64,000 bases of DNA from Alphaproteobacteria bacterium HT1-32 (GCA_009649675.1 WJPL01000002.1:372001-436000), one strand, 5' to 3'. Shown: positions 25,403-35,330, counted from the first letter of the stretch. Translations and numbers: made by a program. The notes: generated by a model from the sequence alone, not told the origin.

Positions 25403-27019
25403 ATGTCTGATTTCGCCTCACCAGCGACCTCCCGGCTGCGATTGAAAAACAGTCTCTGGTTTCGCCAGACGGCCTATGCAATCACTGCGGGCCTTGTGAT
25501 CGGGCTTTTTCTCAGCGCGATCACGATCATCATTGATCTTCGTGCCGAGCGTCAGGACCTCAATTCGAAGATTCTTCAGGTTATTGATTCAGTCAGCGAG
25601 CCGGCAGCCCAGGCTGTCTTCAATATCGACAATCAGCTGGCACGAACGGTTGTCGAAGGGCTGTATCGATATCAGGTCATCCGTGAGGTGGTCCTGATTG
25701 ATGATCTCGGCCAGCCTCTGGCCAAGGTCTCTCGCCCGGGCGGCGATGATGTGCAGGGACGACTCGCCAACAAGCTGTTTGAAGACGAACTGTCCCTGTC
25801 TGTCGATATTTTTGCGATAAACAGTACCACCAAGATCGGACGGATCGATGTCGAGGTCGATGCCAGTCTTGTCGCGTCCCAGTTCTTCAAGCGTTCAGCG
25901 CTGACGCTGATCGGCGGACTGGTCCGTAATATTCTGCTCAGCATCTGTCTGCTGGCTTTGTTCTTTGTGACGCTGACGAAGCCACTGACCAAGCTGGCGC
26001 ATGATATTTCTGAAATTGACCCTGAAAACCCCGACCGCCGGATATCTGTGTCTTCAAGGCTGGAGAAAAGTGAGCTCGGCGACATCACAAATGTTCTCAA
26101 TGGCCTGCTTTCTTCACTGTCCAGAATTCAGAGAAGTCAGATTGAGACGCAATCGATCCTGCAGCAGCACCGGGATCATCTGGAAGAACTGGTTGAAGCG
26201 AGAACGGCCGAACTGGAGCAGCGTAATCAGGAATTGCGGCGGGAGGTGGAAATCCGTCAGGAGACTGAGGAAAGGCTGCGCCTGTCCCGCCAGGAAGCAC
26301 TGGACGCCAGCCTCGCGAAGTCTGCATTTCTGGCAAATATGAGCCATGAACTCCGGTCTCCGCTGAATGCAATTATCGGGTTCAGTCAGCTGATGGACAA
26401 TCGTACCTTCGGACCAATGGGGGACAGTCACTACGAGGCATATGCCAAGGATATTCTGGCAAGTGGCGAGCTGCTGTTATCACTGGTCAATGATCTGCTG
26501 GACCTCTCAAAGATCGAAGCCGGGGAATATGACCTGGAGGAACGACCGGTTTCTCTGGGGCAAATTCTGGGGTTTTGTTTCAACATTGTGGAACCACAGG
26601 CACGTGACAAACGACTGACCCTGCTGTTGCAGGATGATGATGTCGGCCAAATTGTCCTGATGGCTGACGACAGGGCGCTGAAACAGATCGCCCTGAACCT
26701 GTTGACCAACGCGGTTAAATTTACCCCGCAGGGCGGCAGGGTGGTGCTGAGTTATGGACTGAACGGCGGGGAAGCTCCGTTCTTTACGGTCAGTGACACC
26801 GGTATCGGCATGTCAGCAGATGATCGCGCAAGTGCCTTCCTGCCGTTCCGGCAGAGCAGCGACCCGCGGGTAACCTCCCAGACCGGCACTGGCCTGGGGT
26901 TAACTCTGACCCGGGAACTTGTCGAACTGCACGGCGGGAAAGTCCGGATCGACAGCACATTGGGCAAGGGTACGGAGGTGACCGTGAATCTGCCGGCGAA
27001 ACGGATGGTCAGGAGCTGA
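25403..27019 (+). CDS. Membrane sensor histidine kinase
   Basis: 538 residues: transmembrane helices at 24-44 and 168-190 flank a periplasmic sensor of about 120 residues, then HAMP (about 190-245), coiled coil (about 245-300), HisKA with phospho-acceptor His315 (MSHELRSPLN) and a HATPase domain (NLLTNAVKFTP, DTGIGM, GTGLGL). There is no attached receiver, so it needs a separate regulator; the lone receiver at 23872-24237 is the nearest candidate. It is coupled to the binding-protein gene by a 2-base gap. Confidence 0.94.
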   Translation: MSDFASPATSRLRLKNSLWFRQTAYAITAGLVIGLFLSAITIIIDLRAERQDLNSKILQVIDSVSEPAAQAVFNIDNQLARTVVEGLYRYQVIREVVLIDDLGQPLAKVSRPGGDDVQGRLANKLFEDELSLSVDIFAINSTTKIGRIDVEVDASLVASQFFKRSALTLIGGLVRNILLSICLLALFFVTLTKPLTKLAHDISEIDPENPDRRISVSSRLEKSELGDITNVLNGLLSSLSRIQRSQIETQSILQQHRDHLEELVEARTAELEQRNQELRREVEIRQETEERLRLSRQEALDASLAKSAFLANMSHELRSPLNAIIGFSQLMDNRTFGPMGDSHYEAYAKDILASGELLLSLVNDLLDLSKIEAGEYDLEERPVSLGQILGFCFNIVEPQARDKRLTLLLQDDDVGQIVLMADDRALKQIALNLLTNAVKFTPQGGRVVLSYGLNGGEAPFFTVSDTGIGMSADDRASAFLPFRQSSDPRVTSQTGTGLGLTLTRELVELHGGKVRIDSTLGKGTEVTVNLPAKRMVRS

Positions 27020-27364
27020 AAAACCGGTTCTGGCCTTTATCATTTACGGTTACGGCCTGATGGCTGGTGGGGCAATATCCGGGGGCGTTGCCGGTTTAGT
27101 TATTCTGTTGCCCGGGCTTTTGTTGCCGCAGAATCATGATCGCCTCAACAGTGCGACAATTTATTTGGTCGGATATTGCTAAAGCCGGGGAGCTTTCTAT
27201 TTAACGGGTCAGTATTGACTCGTCCCACGGACTGTTTTGCTTCGGATCTCAAAAATCCAGACTATCAGCATGGAACAGCTGCAACCAAAATTTCCGGTAG
27301 CAGTCATCTTCACCGTACGATAAGCCGTTATTGGGCTCGTTGGTTATCTGGAGTATCAGGTTAC
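27020..27364. other. 345-base intergenic stretch, no gene seen
   Basis: Both strands were read. Short open frames run through it, including an in-frame upstream extension of the antiporter gene, but none has a ribosome binding site or recognisable product. No clear terminator hairpin follows the kinase gene. The last 100 bases before the antiporter are relatively AT-rich and probably hold its promoter, which I cannot place. Confidence 0.5.
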
Positions 27365-28327
27365 ATGTTGCTGGCATCACTTGCCGTCGTTGGTGGATTG
27401 CTGTTGCTGATCTGGAGCGCGGACCGGTTTGTCGAAGGTGCCGCAGCAGTCGCGGCCCATTATTCTATTTCTCCGCTTCTGATCGGAATGGTCATCATCG
27501 GTTTCGGGACTTCAGCCCCGGAGATGATGGTTTCCGCATTTGCGGCGGTCGAGGGTAATTCCGGGCTCGCGCTGGGAAATGCCTATGGTTCCAATATTGC
27601 GAATATTGGGTTGATCCTCGGCGTGACAGTGATGATTTGTCCGATCGTCGTGCAGTCTGTCGTGGTCAGGAAGGAAATTCCGATACTCCTCGGCATAACG
27701 GCCCTGTCTGCCGTTCTGCTGGCTGATGGTCAGCTGGCCCGTTTTGATGCGCTGGTGCTTCTGGGCGTTTTCGCTGCGTTAATGGCGTGGAGTATATTTG
27801 AAGGCCTGCAAAACCGGGATGATCCAATGGGGGCAGAGGTTCAGGAGAAGGTCGACGAAAAAAGCGCTTCTCTCAGAAAATCGCTGGTATGGGTTGTTAT
27901 CGGTCTTCTCCTGCTGATCGCCAGTTCACGGCTGCTGGTCTGGGGTGCGGTGGAAATTGCCAGCGGTCTCGGAGTTTCCGATCTTCTGATCGGTCTGACC
28001 ATCGTCGCCGTTGGTACATCACTTCCGGAATTTGCAGCTTCCGTGTCAGCGGCGAGAAAGGGGCAGTCCGATCTGGCGCTGGGTAACATACTTGGCTCGA
28101 ATTTGTTCAACACACTTGCAGTCGTTGGTATTGCAGGGGGCATAAACCCAACGCTGGTGCCGCAGGAAGTCCTGCATCGGGACTTGCTCGTTGTCGGTCT
28201 TCTGACCGCAGGCCTCCTCGTTGTCTGTTTTGGTTTCAAAGGGACCGGCAGGATCAATCGCTTTGAAGGAACGCTGCTGTTCGCGTCATATGTTGGATAT
28301 ACCGCCTGGCTGGTTATCGGCCTGTAG
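27365..28327 (+). CDS. Sodium/calcium (CaCA) antiporter, YrbG-like
   Basis: 320 residues, about ten helices in two inverted repeats. Each repeat has the ion-binding alpha motif: GFGTSAPEMMVS with GNAYGSNIANIG in the first, and AVGTSLPEFAAS with GNILGSNLFNT in the second, including the essential Glu residues. These proteins exchange Ca2+ or other cations for Na+ or H+ across the inner membrane. The ATG at 27365 is used because the first helix begins there. It overlaps the 3' end of the MocR gene by 42 bases on the opposite strand. Confidence 0.93.
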   Translation: MLLASLAVVGGLLLLIWSADRFVEGAAAVAAHYSISPLLIGMVIIGFGTSAPEMMVSAFAAVEGNSGLALGNAYGSNIANIGLILGVTVMICPIVVQSVVVRKEIPILLGITALSAVLLADGQLARFDALVLLGVFAALMAWSIFEGLQNRDDPMGAEVQEKVDEKSASLRKSLVWVVIGLLLLIASSRLLVWGAVEIASGLGVSDLLIGLTIVAVGTSLPEFAASVSAARKGQSDLALGNILGSNLFNTLAVVGIAGGINPTLVPQEVLHRDLLVVGLLTAGLLVVCFGFKGTGRINRFEGTLLFASYVGYTAWLVIGL

Positions 28328-29869
28328 ATCTGTTGATGCTTCCGGTGTTGTCCGGATGACCGAGGCCAGACGTTTCAGGCCGTCCCGCATGATGACACCG
28401 TCGATGCTGGCAAAGCCCAGGGCGAGGGCCGGGGCATAGTCGTGCGTCAGGGTGAGTGCAGACAGCGGCGTTGCGGTAATGCCGAGCTTTCGGGCCGCAG
28501 CAGATATTGCGCGGTCGTCCGCACCCCGGGGCAGCCAGCACATCAGATGCATGCCGCTTTCCGTCGGCTCCAGCCGGCAGTCTTCGGGGAGAATTTCGCG
28601 TGCTGCTGTCAGCAGCTTCGTCTGACGCTCGGCATAGAGACCCCGCATACGGCGGAGATGGCCGGTGAAATGACCGCCGTCGATAAAATCGGCGAGGACC
28701 GCCTGTGTCAGGGTCGGGCTGTGGCCGTCAATCAGGGCGCGTGCAGCGACGAAGGAGTCAATCAGATCATCCGGGGCGATCATGTAGCCAATCCGGATCG
28801 ACGGAAACAGGACTTTGGAGAACGAACCGAGATAGATCACCCGCCCGTCTGTATCGAGTCCCTGCATTGCCGGGACAGGACGACCGCCGAACCTGTACTC
28901 GCTGTCATAATCGTCTTCAACGATCCAGGCGCCGGATTCCTTTGCCCATTCCATCAGGCTTAACCTGCGGGCAAGTGTCATGGTGACGCCCAGCGGGTAC
29001 TGATGTGATGGTGTGACGAATGCCAGCCGCGCATCGGGCGCAAGGCGACGGCCTTCGCTGACATCCAGACCTTCATCGTCAATGCCGACCGGGACAATCC
29101 GGGCTCCGGCACCGGCCAGGGCGCCACGCGCGCCGGGATAGCAGGGGTCTTCGACCCAGACCGGGTCTCCGGGATCAAGCAGCAGGCGGGCAGTCAGGTC
29201 GAGAGCCTGTTGCGAGCCTGAAAGAACAATAACCTGACCGGGATTCACCCTGACGCCACGGGCAGTGGAAACATAGCCTGCAATTGCCTGTCGTAATGGC
29301 GGATGGCCCTGAGGGTCGCCGTAATGCAGTAACCCGCGATCAGGATTTCGCATGCGCCGTGACATAAGCCGCCGCCAGAGCGTCCAGGGAAACCGGTCCA
29401 TCGCCGGTAGTCCGGCTGCGAAGGGCTGGCCTTCATTGGTGACGGCGTCGAAGCTGCTGCGGAACAGGGGGCGGGCACTGGCCAGTACTTTCCCGCGTTC
29501 TGAAAGCGCCCCGGCAGCCCGATAGGTCGCTGTCTCTGCCTTGCGATCACCAGCCTGAAGATAATCATCAGGCAGTACGGCTGCGACGCGGGTGCCGGAG
29601 CCGACCCGGCTTTCCACATAACCTTCTGCCATCAACTGCTCAAATGCTTCAACGACCGTATTCCGGCTGAGGCCGGTCTCGGCTGCCAGTGTGCGGCTGG
29701 CCGGCAGTCTGGTGCCTGCGGGCAATCCGCCAGCCAGAATGATGTCGCGAAGCTGGTTGTAGAGCTGCCGGTGCAGAGGGGATGGTGCATCCCGGTCAAA
29801 ACTCAGACTTCCGAGGACAATGCCGAAGCTTGATTTCACCATTCCGCAATGGGTCCGATATGAATTCAT
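28286..29869 (-). CDS. MocR/PdxR-type regulator (GntR HTH + aminotransferase fold)
   Basis: 527 residues from the ATG at 29869 (29842 is an alternative). It has an N-terminal GntR winged helix (about 20-90, LPASRTLAAETGLSRNTVVE) and a class I aminotransferase-like domain with the PLP-lysine segment GSFSKVLFP. MocR proteins sense PLP or an amino compound through this domain; PdxR, GabR and TauR are characterised members. The target is unknown; the divergent neighbour is a ferredoxin gene, not a usual MocR target. Confidence 0.93.
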   Translation of the reverse strand: MNSYRTHCGMVKSSFGIVLGSLSFDRDAPSPLHRQLYNQLRDIILAGGLPAGTRLPASRTLAAETGLSRNTVVEAFEQLMAEGYVESRVGSGTRVAAVLPDDYLQAGDRKAETATYRAAGALSERGKVLASARPLFRSSFDAVTNEGQPFAAGLPAMDRFPWTLWRRLMSRRMRNPDRGLLHYGDPQGHPPLRQAIAGYVSTARGVRVNPGQVIVLSGSQQALDLTARLLLDPGDPVWVEDPCYPGARGALAGAGARIVPVGIDDEGLDVSEGRRLAPDARLAFVTPSHQYPLGVTMTLARRLSLMEWAKESGAWIVEDDYDSEYRFGGRPVPAMQGLDTDGRVIYLGSFSKVLFPSIRIGYMIAPDDLIDSFVAARALIDGHSPTLTQAVLADFIDGGHFTGHLRRMRGLYAERQTKLLTAAREILPEDCRLEPTESGMHLMCWLPRGADDRAISAAARKLGITATPLSALTLTHDYAPALALGFASIDGVIMRDGLKRLASVIRTTPEASTDLQADNQPGGISNI

Positions 29870-29891
29870 AAAAATCGATCCTATCAGGACC
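29852..29891. promoter_or_regulatory. Inverted repeat between mocR-type gene and ferredoxin
   Basis: GGTCCGATA and TATCAGGACC are inverted copies (one extra base in the second arm) separated by 21 bases. They flank the likely start of the MocR gene. MocR regulators usually bind repeated half-sites near their own promoters, so an autoregulatory operator is possible. Confidence 0.35.
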
Positions 29892-29980
29892 AATCTGTCG
29901 GAAAAACACAGAAAAAACCGTTGGTTTCGCAGGTGCGAAGAAATTATCTTTCAAACCGTCTTTAATGCGTGGAGGGCTCA

Positions 29981-30289
29981 ATGCCAAAACTGATAGTGGT
30001 CGACCAGGATGGGAACGAGACCAGCTACGATGTCAAATCCGGGCAGACAATTCTTGATGTCGCCTATGATGAAGATCTGAATTTGCCATGTGAATGTGGT
30101 GGCTCGATGGCCTGCGCCACCTGTCATGTGATTGTTGATGAAGCCTGGGCGGCCAAACTGGCACCAAAGTCAGAAGACGAGGAAGACACACTCGATCTTT
30201 GTTTTGAACTCGACAAGAACTCACGGCTGGGCTGCCAGATTGAGATTACCGATGAACTCGACGGGCTGAAGGTGAAGCTCGTCGGCTGA
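29981..30289 (+). CDS. [2Fe-2S] ferredoxin, adrenodoxin/ISC type
   Basis: 102 residues from the ATG after GGAGGG. The cluster ligands fit C-x5-C-x2-C (CGGSMACATC) plus a distal Cys in LGCQI, the pattern of vertebrate-type ferredoxins such as Fdx/adrenodoxin. Such proteins pass single electrons in Fe-S assembly or to P450 and related oxygenases. No isc or hsc genes are nearby, so it is not the ISC-operon copy by context. A GST-family gene follows 58 bases later. Confidence 0.93.
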   Translation: MPKLIVVDQDGNETSYDVKSGQTILDVAYDEDLNLPCECGGSMACATCHVIVDEAWAAKLAPKSEDEEDTLDLCFELDKNSRLGCQIEITDELDGLKVKLVG

Positions 30290-30347
30290 CAGATGACCGC
30301 AGAAAATGGGGTCTCTGAAGAGAAACTGAACGACTGGAACAGGTATA

Positions 30348-31022
30348 ATGATTCTTTATGAACTTGATGGACGGGATGGGCGGCGTTTCAGCCCTTTTTG
30401 CTGGCGCACCGATATGGCCCTTCGTCACAAGGGACTTGAGGCAGAACATGTTGCTGTCGGTTTTGCCGACAAGAGTAATCTGGATTTCACTGATTATAAA
30501 AAGGTGCCGGTGCTTCGTGATGGTGATCAGACGATCACGGATAGCTGGAATATCGCGGTTTATCTGGATGAAGCTTATGCTGATCGTCCCGCACTGATGG
30601 CCGGGCCTGAGGCTCGCGGGCTGGCCCGGTTTGTAAACCACTGGGCAGATACGGTGATCAATACCGCACTGGCGCCGATAATTGTCGCGGATATTCTTGA
30701 TGATGTGGCGGAGTGTGACAGTGACCATTTCCGGTCCACAAGGGAAGCGCGGTTCGGCTGTCGTCTGGAAGATGTCTGTGGCGACCTGGAGCAGCGGCTT
30801 GATACATTCCGGAAAGCTCTGACCCCGGCCCGTCTGACACTGAAAGAACAACCCTTCCTGTCTGGCGGGCAGGCCGGATATGCAGACTACATTCTGTTTG
30901 GCAGCTTCCAGTGGGCCTCAATTACCAGTGATGTCGCCTTGCTGGAATCAGAAGACCCGGTCTGTGCCTGGCGCGAGCGCCTGTCCGACCTGTTTGACGG
31001 CTATGGCCGCAAGGCGGCCTGA
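30348..31022 (+). CDS. Glutathione S-transferase family protein, beta-etherase-like
   Basis: 224 residues. The thioredoxin-like N-terminal domain starts MILYELDGRDGRRFSPFCWR, with the SPFCWRT segment seen in LigE-type beta-etherases and relatives, and a KVPVLRDGD loop holding the cis-Pro. An all-helical C-terminal domain follows. The substrate cannot be inferred; members of this branch handle glutathione ethers and other electrophiles. The position behind a ferredoxin gene suggests, at most weakly, a shared transcript. Confidence 0.85.
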   Translation: MILYELDGRDGRRFSPFCWRTDMALRHKGLEAEHVAVGFADKSNLDFTDYKKVPVLRDGDQTITDSWNIAVYLDEAYADRPALMAGPEARGLARFVNHWADTVINTALAPIIVADILDDVAECDSDHFRSTREARFGCRLEDVCGDLEQRLDTFRKALTPARLTLKEQPFLSGGQAGYADYILFGSFQWASITSDVALLESEDPVCAWRERLSDLFDGYGRKAA

Positions 31023-31060
31023 TTCTGGGAATATCTGTCGTTCCGGTTTGCTGTCCTCAC

Positions 31061-32431
31061 TTATTCCGGAGAGCAGCCGGAACGGGCGTAATGTGAGGTA
31101 AGTTCTTCTCCGGCGATCTTTCCGACGACGGCATAGCCTGCCGGTGTGTAATGCATATCGACAGCATAATACAATCTGTCCTGCGTCGCCTGTGCTGCCT
31201 CATGCAAGGCTGTTGTCGGATCAATGACGGTAATGTCCGAGGACAGGAGCCCCTTCAGGCGGTCAAACGGGTATCTGATATCTGCTGCGGTCACCTCTCC
31301 CGTTACGATATCATCGGACTTCGGCGCATAAACTTCGGCTTTTGTCGGATGCATCACGATGACGAGACATTTCCCGAGTTTTCCCACTTCATCTGCAAAG
31401 GCCAGAAGCCTCTCGGCTATGCTGTCTGTCATAAGGTCGGCGAGATGCCGGTCCCTGTGATAGGGTCGGACCAGGATCCGAAATCCGTTATACCTGACTT
31501 CAGCGCTTTCTCCTCCGAGGTCCCGGTTAGCAAGAATTTCCCGCAGTTCATCCGAGACAAAGTTGAGCAGATTTGTTTCGGCCTGCATATGTGACTTTGC
31601 CTCTTCAGCGGCGGCTTCGCGTTCACGGAGGATGGCCACAGGTGGTTCGGCTGAGCTTGGACAAGGGGGAAAAACATCCCGCAATGCGACATTTGCCCAT
31701 TCATATCGTCTGCGCAGGACTTCCGAAACTGCATGCAATGTCCAACTTTTCAGCCATCTGTTTTGCAGTCGGTTACAGCCTTCATCATAGTTCAGTGCAA
31801 TGGCGCGTCTTTTCAGGTCATCTGCAGACTGGAAAAGAACCAGGCGGTTTTTTGAATAGGCAGAATCAATGAAATCGGAATCTGCATCAAAACTCAGAAT
31901 AACGGTGTCGTGCTGGAAATACCGCGCATATCGTTTGTAAGTGTCGATATATCCGGCAAGGCCGGAACCAACAAATGACAGATTGAGTATATCTGTATTG
32001 TTGGCCTGTCGCTCCGCGGTTTCCACCCAGTTCTTTGCCAGAGTGGTAGCCCCGACGCCGCGTCCGAATGAATCACCGATAACAAGAGCGCGGTGTGTCG
32101 TGTCATCAATACCGTCATCAAAAATACCGACACCGAGTTCCGGAGAAAACCAGACAGGAAAGCGGTCTACAAACTCGCCGGTATTATAGGTGACAACAGT
32201 GGTTCCCGCTTCATATCCAATGGCTTCTGTCTCCGGATTGACCAGCAGGCGGTCAATTGAGGCCATTCGCTCGCCGTAAAGTTTCACGTAATCATTTGCC
32301 CGCAATACATGCGTCCAGATGTACCAGCTTCCCAGTTCCAGAATCGCAATGAAAACAGCAAGGGTAATCGCAGTGAGGAGGAGCCAGAATACAGTGCTTT
32401 TGGCTGATGATGTCTTATCCGTGCTTACCAA
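31061..32431 (-). CDS. Membrane-anchored SGNH hydrolase-like protein (AlgJ/AlgX type)
   Basis: 456 residues. One N-terminal transmembrane helix (about 13-35) leaves the rest in the periplasm. Ser121 lies in the block-I motif GDSFGRG, and a C-terminal DMHYTPAG resembles the DxHWxxxG of AlgJ/AlgX acetyltransferases. Such proteins acetylate or deacetylate exported polysaccharides. There is no polysaccharide operon around it: upstream are DUF6644 and DUF6152 genes (69-base gap), so the substrate is unknown. Confidence 0.78.
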   Translation of the reverse strand: MVSTDKTSSAKSTVFWLLLTAITLAVFIAILELGSWYIWTHVLRANDYVKLYGERMASIDRLLVNPETEAIGYEAGTTVVTYNTGEFVDRFPVWFSPELGVGIFDDGIDDTTHRALVIGDSFGRGVGATTLAKNWVETAERQANNTDILNLSFVGSGLAGYIDTYKRYARYFQHDTVILSFDADSDFIDSAYSKNRLVLFQSADDLKRRAIALNYDEGCNRLQNRWLKSWTLHAVSEVLRRRYEWANVALRDVFPPCPSSAEPPVAILREREAAAEEAKSHMQAETNLLNFVSDELREILANRDLGGESAEVRYNGFRILVRPYHRDRHLADLMTDSIAERLLAFADEVGKLGKCLVIVMHPTKAEVYAPKSDDIVTGEVTAADIRYPFDRLKGLLSSDITVIDPTTALHEAAQATQDRLYYAVDMHYTPAGYAVVGKIAGEELTSHYARSGCSPE

Positions 32432-32500
32432 ACCTGTTACACCTTAATTGACCGGACTGATCAGTTGTCTGCCAGGGACAGGCCGCACTACCAACGATGA

Positions 32501-32977
32501 TTAATAATACCCGAGAAAGCGACCGAGAGTGATGACTGATACCCACCCGGCAATCGAGATAATCCCGGCAATTCGGAACCGGAGAGCCCCCTGACCAATT
32601 GCCGGAAAGCTATGCCAGATATGAGTATGGTGCAATAACAGGGCATTGCCGAGGGTGATGACAATGATGATCATCTTTATCTGGAACAATGGCTTATAGG
32701 CATAATCCAGCGGGCGGGCACTGAACAGGGCAATGCCGGTCGCCAGTGCCAGCAGAACCCCGCTGACAGCGACCGGAACAAGTATTCTTGCCAGTTGCCG
32801 GTAGTCGGCTCCGGGCCAGAAACCGATCAGCCGAAGATCCATGGGCAGAATGGCTCCGAAGATCATGGCCAGCCCGAAAATATGTCCGGCATTGACGAGC
32901 GGATAGACCCAGAAGGACTTCCGGAGCGCGGTCGCCGCGTCCGATGCCTGCAGGGCTGTCAGCAGGTCTGCAAGCAT
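32501..32977 (-). CDS. DUF6644-type four-helix membrane protein
   Basis: 158 residues with four or five hydrophobic helices. It contains the features of this unassigned family: WVYPLVNAGHIFGLA at the start and a mid-protein His pair (LLLHHTHIW). The conserved His residues within helices suggest metal or heme binding, but this is speculative. It follows the DUF6152 gene by 14 bases, an association I recognise from other proteobacteria. Confidence 0.7.
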   Translation of the reverse strand: MLADLLTALQASDAATALRKSFWVYPLVNAGHIFGLAMIFGAILPMDLRLIGFWPGADYRQLARILVPVAVSGVLLALATGIALFSARPLDYAYKPLFQIKMIIIVITLGNALLLHHTHIWHSFPAIGQGALRFRIAGIISIAGWVSVITLGRFLGYY

Positions 32978-32991
32978 TGCCGGTTATCCTG

Positions 32992-33360
32992 TCAGTCGCG
33001 TTCGGGATAAAGTTCGTAGAGTTTGTTGCTGATTCTGATTCGTTCAGCCTTCACCCGCTTTTCTTTCGGATCGGCAGATCGCTGACCGATAATCGTGATT
33101 TCGGTTCCGGGGGCCATCAAATCGTCGCTCAGTCCGGCACGGGCATTGCGCCAGGGCTGTCCAACTTCTGCGGTCCACTCCTCTCCCTCGACATCAAGAA
33201 TCAGAACCCCGTGCGGATTACCGAGCGTTGCCGACTTGATGATACCGATGACTTCAACATTACCGTCGGCAGTCCACCGCCATCCGTGATGAGCATAGGC
33301 AACTGTCGTCAGACCTGTGAGCGATATGAAAGCGGCGACCAGTAGTCTTCGGGTCAGCAT
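32992..33360 (-). CDS. DUF6152-type periplasmic protein
   Basis: 122 residues. The signal peptide ends near residue 23 (AYA|HHG), placing a His-His-Gly-Trp at the mature N-terminus. An exposed HH at the N-terminus could bind copper or another metal, as an amino-terminal Cu-binding site does; this is inference. The rest is beta-rich (VEVIGIIKSATLGNPHGVLILD). It is likely cotranscribed with the DUF6644 membrane protein. Confidence 0.75.
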   Translation of the reverse strand: MLTRRLLVAAFISLTGLTTVAYAHHGWRWTADGNVEVIGIIKSATLGNPHGVLILDVEGEEWTAEVGQPWRNARAGLSDDLMAPGTEITIIGQRSADPKEKRVKAERIRISNKLYELYPERD

Positions 33361-33452
33361 TTGTTCTCTCCGGCTATGAGTTGCTGTTCATCACATGGTA
33401 GCGCATCCCGCGCGGAACAATATTTCAGTTTTACGTGATCTGGCGGGCTGTC

Positions 33453-35330
33453 TCAGTCTGCGACTTCCAGTGCTTCTTCAGCCTCCAGCCACCTGGTTTC
33501 TGCTTCCAGGATTGCCGCTTTCACGTCGGCCAGTTCTTTCTGGAAGGCGGTGATCCGGATTGCCGGGCTGTTGTAGAAGTCCGGTTGAGCCATCTTGGAT
33601 TCGATCAGGCTTCGCTTGCGGGTCAGGCGGGTCATTTCCTTTTCCGCTTCTGTCGCTTTCCGTCGGAGAGGGGCCTTGTCAGCACGGTTTCCGGCTTTTG
33701 CCTTTCGCCGGCTTTTCCCGGTTTCCGCTGACGGGGAATCCGCAGACTTGTCTGCCGGAGACGGGCGACCTTTCCCGGTTACATAGGCTTCATAGTCGTC
33801 CATGTCGCCGTCGAACGGTTTGACCTCGCCGTCATTGATCAGCAGAAGCCGGTCAGCGCAAAGCTCGATCAGGCGCGCATCATGACTGATAAGGATGACA
33901 GCCCCCTCCCATGCATTAAGGGCAGAGACGAGAGCCTCACGCGCGTCGATGTCCAGATGGTTGGTCGGTTCATCGAGGATCATCAGATGCGGAGCTTCGC
34001 GGCTCATCAGGGCAAACAACAGACGTGCCTTCTCGCCGCCGGACAGGCTGCCGACTTTGGTTTCAACCTTGTCCGCTCCGAAACCGAACCGGCCGAGATG
34101 GGCGCGGACTTTTGTTTCCGTCGCCATTGGCATCAGCTTCGACATATGAGTCAGCGGACTGCCGGTCAGATCAAATTCATCGGTCTGGTGCTGTGCGAAA
34201 TAGCCGACAACAAGCTTCGAGGACTTTCTGAGAGTTCCGGTTTCAGGTTTCAGCCGGCCGGCGAACAGTTTTGCCAGTGTTGACTTACCATTGCCGTTTG
34301 CGCCGAGCAGGGCGATACGGTCATCCATGTCGATCCGCATGTCGAGACCGCGGAGGACGGGTTTGCCGGGCTCATAACCGACATTGACGTCCTCGAGATT
34401 AATCAGTGGCGGTGACAACGGGTCTGGTGTCGGGAAGTCGAAGCTGGGGAGCGCCTCCTCAACCACGGGGGCGGCGATTTCCATTTTCTCCAGCATCTTC
34501 AGGCGGCTTTGTGCCTGTCGTGCTTTCGATGCCTTGTAGCGGAAACGATCAACAAATTCCTGCATATGGCGGCGCTGGGCCATCTGCTTTTCTGTCGTCT
34601 TTGCCTGCACCCGCTGCTGTTCAGCGCGGGTTTTGCGGAAAGTGTCGAAATTCCCGCCATAGGCGGTCAGACGGCCACCCTGTACCAGAACTGTGCGGGT
34701 GGTGACCCGGTTGAGCAGATTGCGGTCATGGCTGATGACGACAAGCGTGCCGCGCCAGTTTTTCAGGAAGTTGGTCAGCCAGATGGTTGCTTCGACGTCC
34801 AGATGGTTGGTTGGCTCATCCAGCAGCAGCAGGTCCGGGTTGGAGAACAGGGCTGCACCCAGTGCCACACGCATACGCCAGCCGCCTGACAGCGCATTGC
34901 AGGGGCCGCTTTGCTGTTCATCTGAGAAACCGAGACCGGACAGAATGCCCGCTGCTCTGGCTGGCGCAGAATGGGCGTCAATCTGGGTCAGGCGGTCATG
35001 GATATCAGCGGCATCGGGGCGACCGGGATCCTGATCCAGCTTCGCCATCAACTCTGCCCGTTCGGTATCTGCGGCCAGAACAGTGTCGATCAGGCTGATA
35101 TCACCATCCGGTGCTTCCTGGGCAACGGTCGCCATCCGGCGGCCGGGTTGCATGGAAATAGTTCCTGATTCCGGTGCGATCTCACCCAGGATAAGCCGGA
35201 AAAGAGTTGATTTACCGGCCCCGTTACGTCCGACCAGACCGATTCTCTGGTAATCAGAGACGGCAACAGTCGCCTGTTCGAGCAGTAATCGTCCGGCAAT
35301 CCGGTAGGTCAGGTCGTTGATATGCAGCAT
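33453..35330 (-). CDS. ABC-F family ATPase (Uup/YheS type)
   Basis: 625 residues from the ATG at 35330, the family start ([13 protein letters not shown]). It has two ABC cassettes without membrane domains: Walker A GRNGAGKS and GANGNGKS, signatures LSGGW and LSGGE, and two LDEPTNHLD Walker B motifs, joined by an interdomain linker of about 80 residues rich in Arg, Lys and Gln. The C-terminal tail (about 530-625) is charged and predicted coiled coil. ABC-F proteins act at the ribosomal E site and affect stalled translation. It is divergent from ndk. Confidence 0.95.
   Translation of the reverse strand: MLHINDLTYRIAGRLLLEQATVAVSDYQRIGLVGRNGAGKSTLFRLILGEIAPESGTISMQPGRRMATVAQEAPDGDISLIDTVLAADTERAELMAKLDQDPGRPDAADIHDRLTQIDAHSAPARAAGILSGLGFSDEQQSGPCNALSGGWRMRVALGAALFSNPDLLLLDEPTNHLDVEATIWLTNFLKNWRGTLVVISHDRNLLNRVTTRTVLVQGGRLTAYGGNFDTFRKTRAEQQRVQAKTTEKQMAQRRHMQEFVDRFRYKASKARQAQSRLKMLEKMEIAAPVVEEALPSFDFPTPDPLSPPLINLEDVNVGYEPGKPVLRGLDMRIDMDDRIALLGANGNGKSTLAKLFAGRLKPETGTLRKSSKLVVGYFAQHQTDEFDLTGSPLTHMSKLMPMATETKVRAHLGRFGFGADKVETKVGSLSGGEKARLLFALMSREAPHLMILDEPTNHLDIDAREALVSALNAWEGAVILISHDARLIELCADRLLLINDGEVKPFDGDMDDYEAYVTGKGRPSPADKSADSPSAETGKSRRKAKAGNRADKAPLRRKATEAEKEMTRLTRKRSLIESKMAQPDFYNSPAIRITAFQKELADVKAAILEAETRWLEAEEALEVAD

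Noticed and set aside
27220-27260. Promoter from TTGACT before the antiporter gene
   Set aside because: The TTGACT-like hexamer has no acceptable -10 at 16-18 bases.
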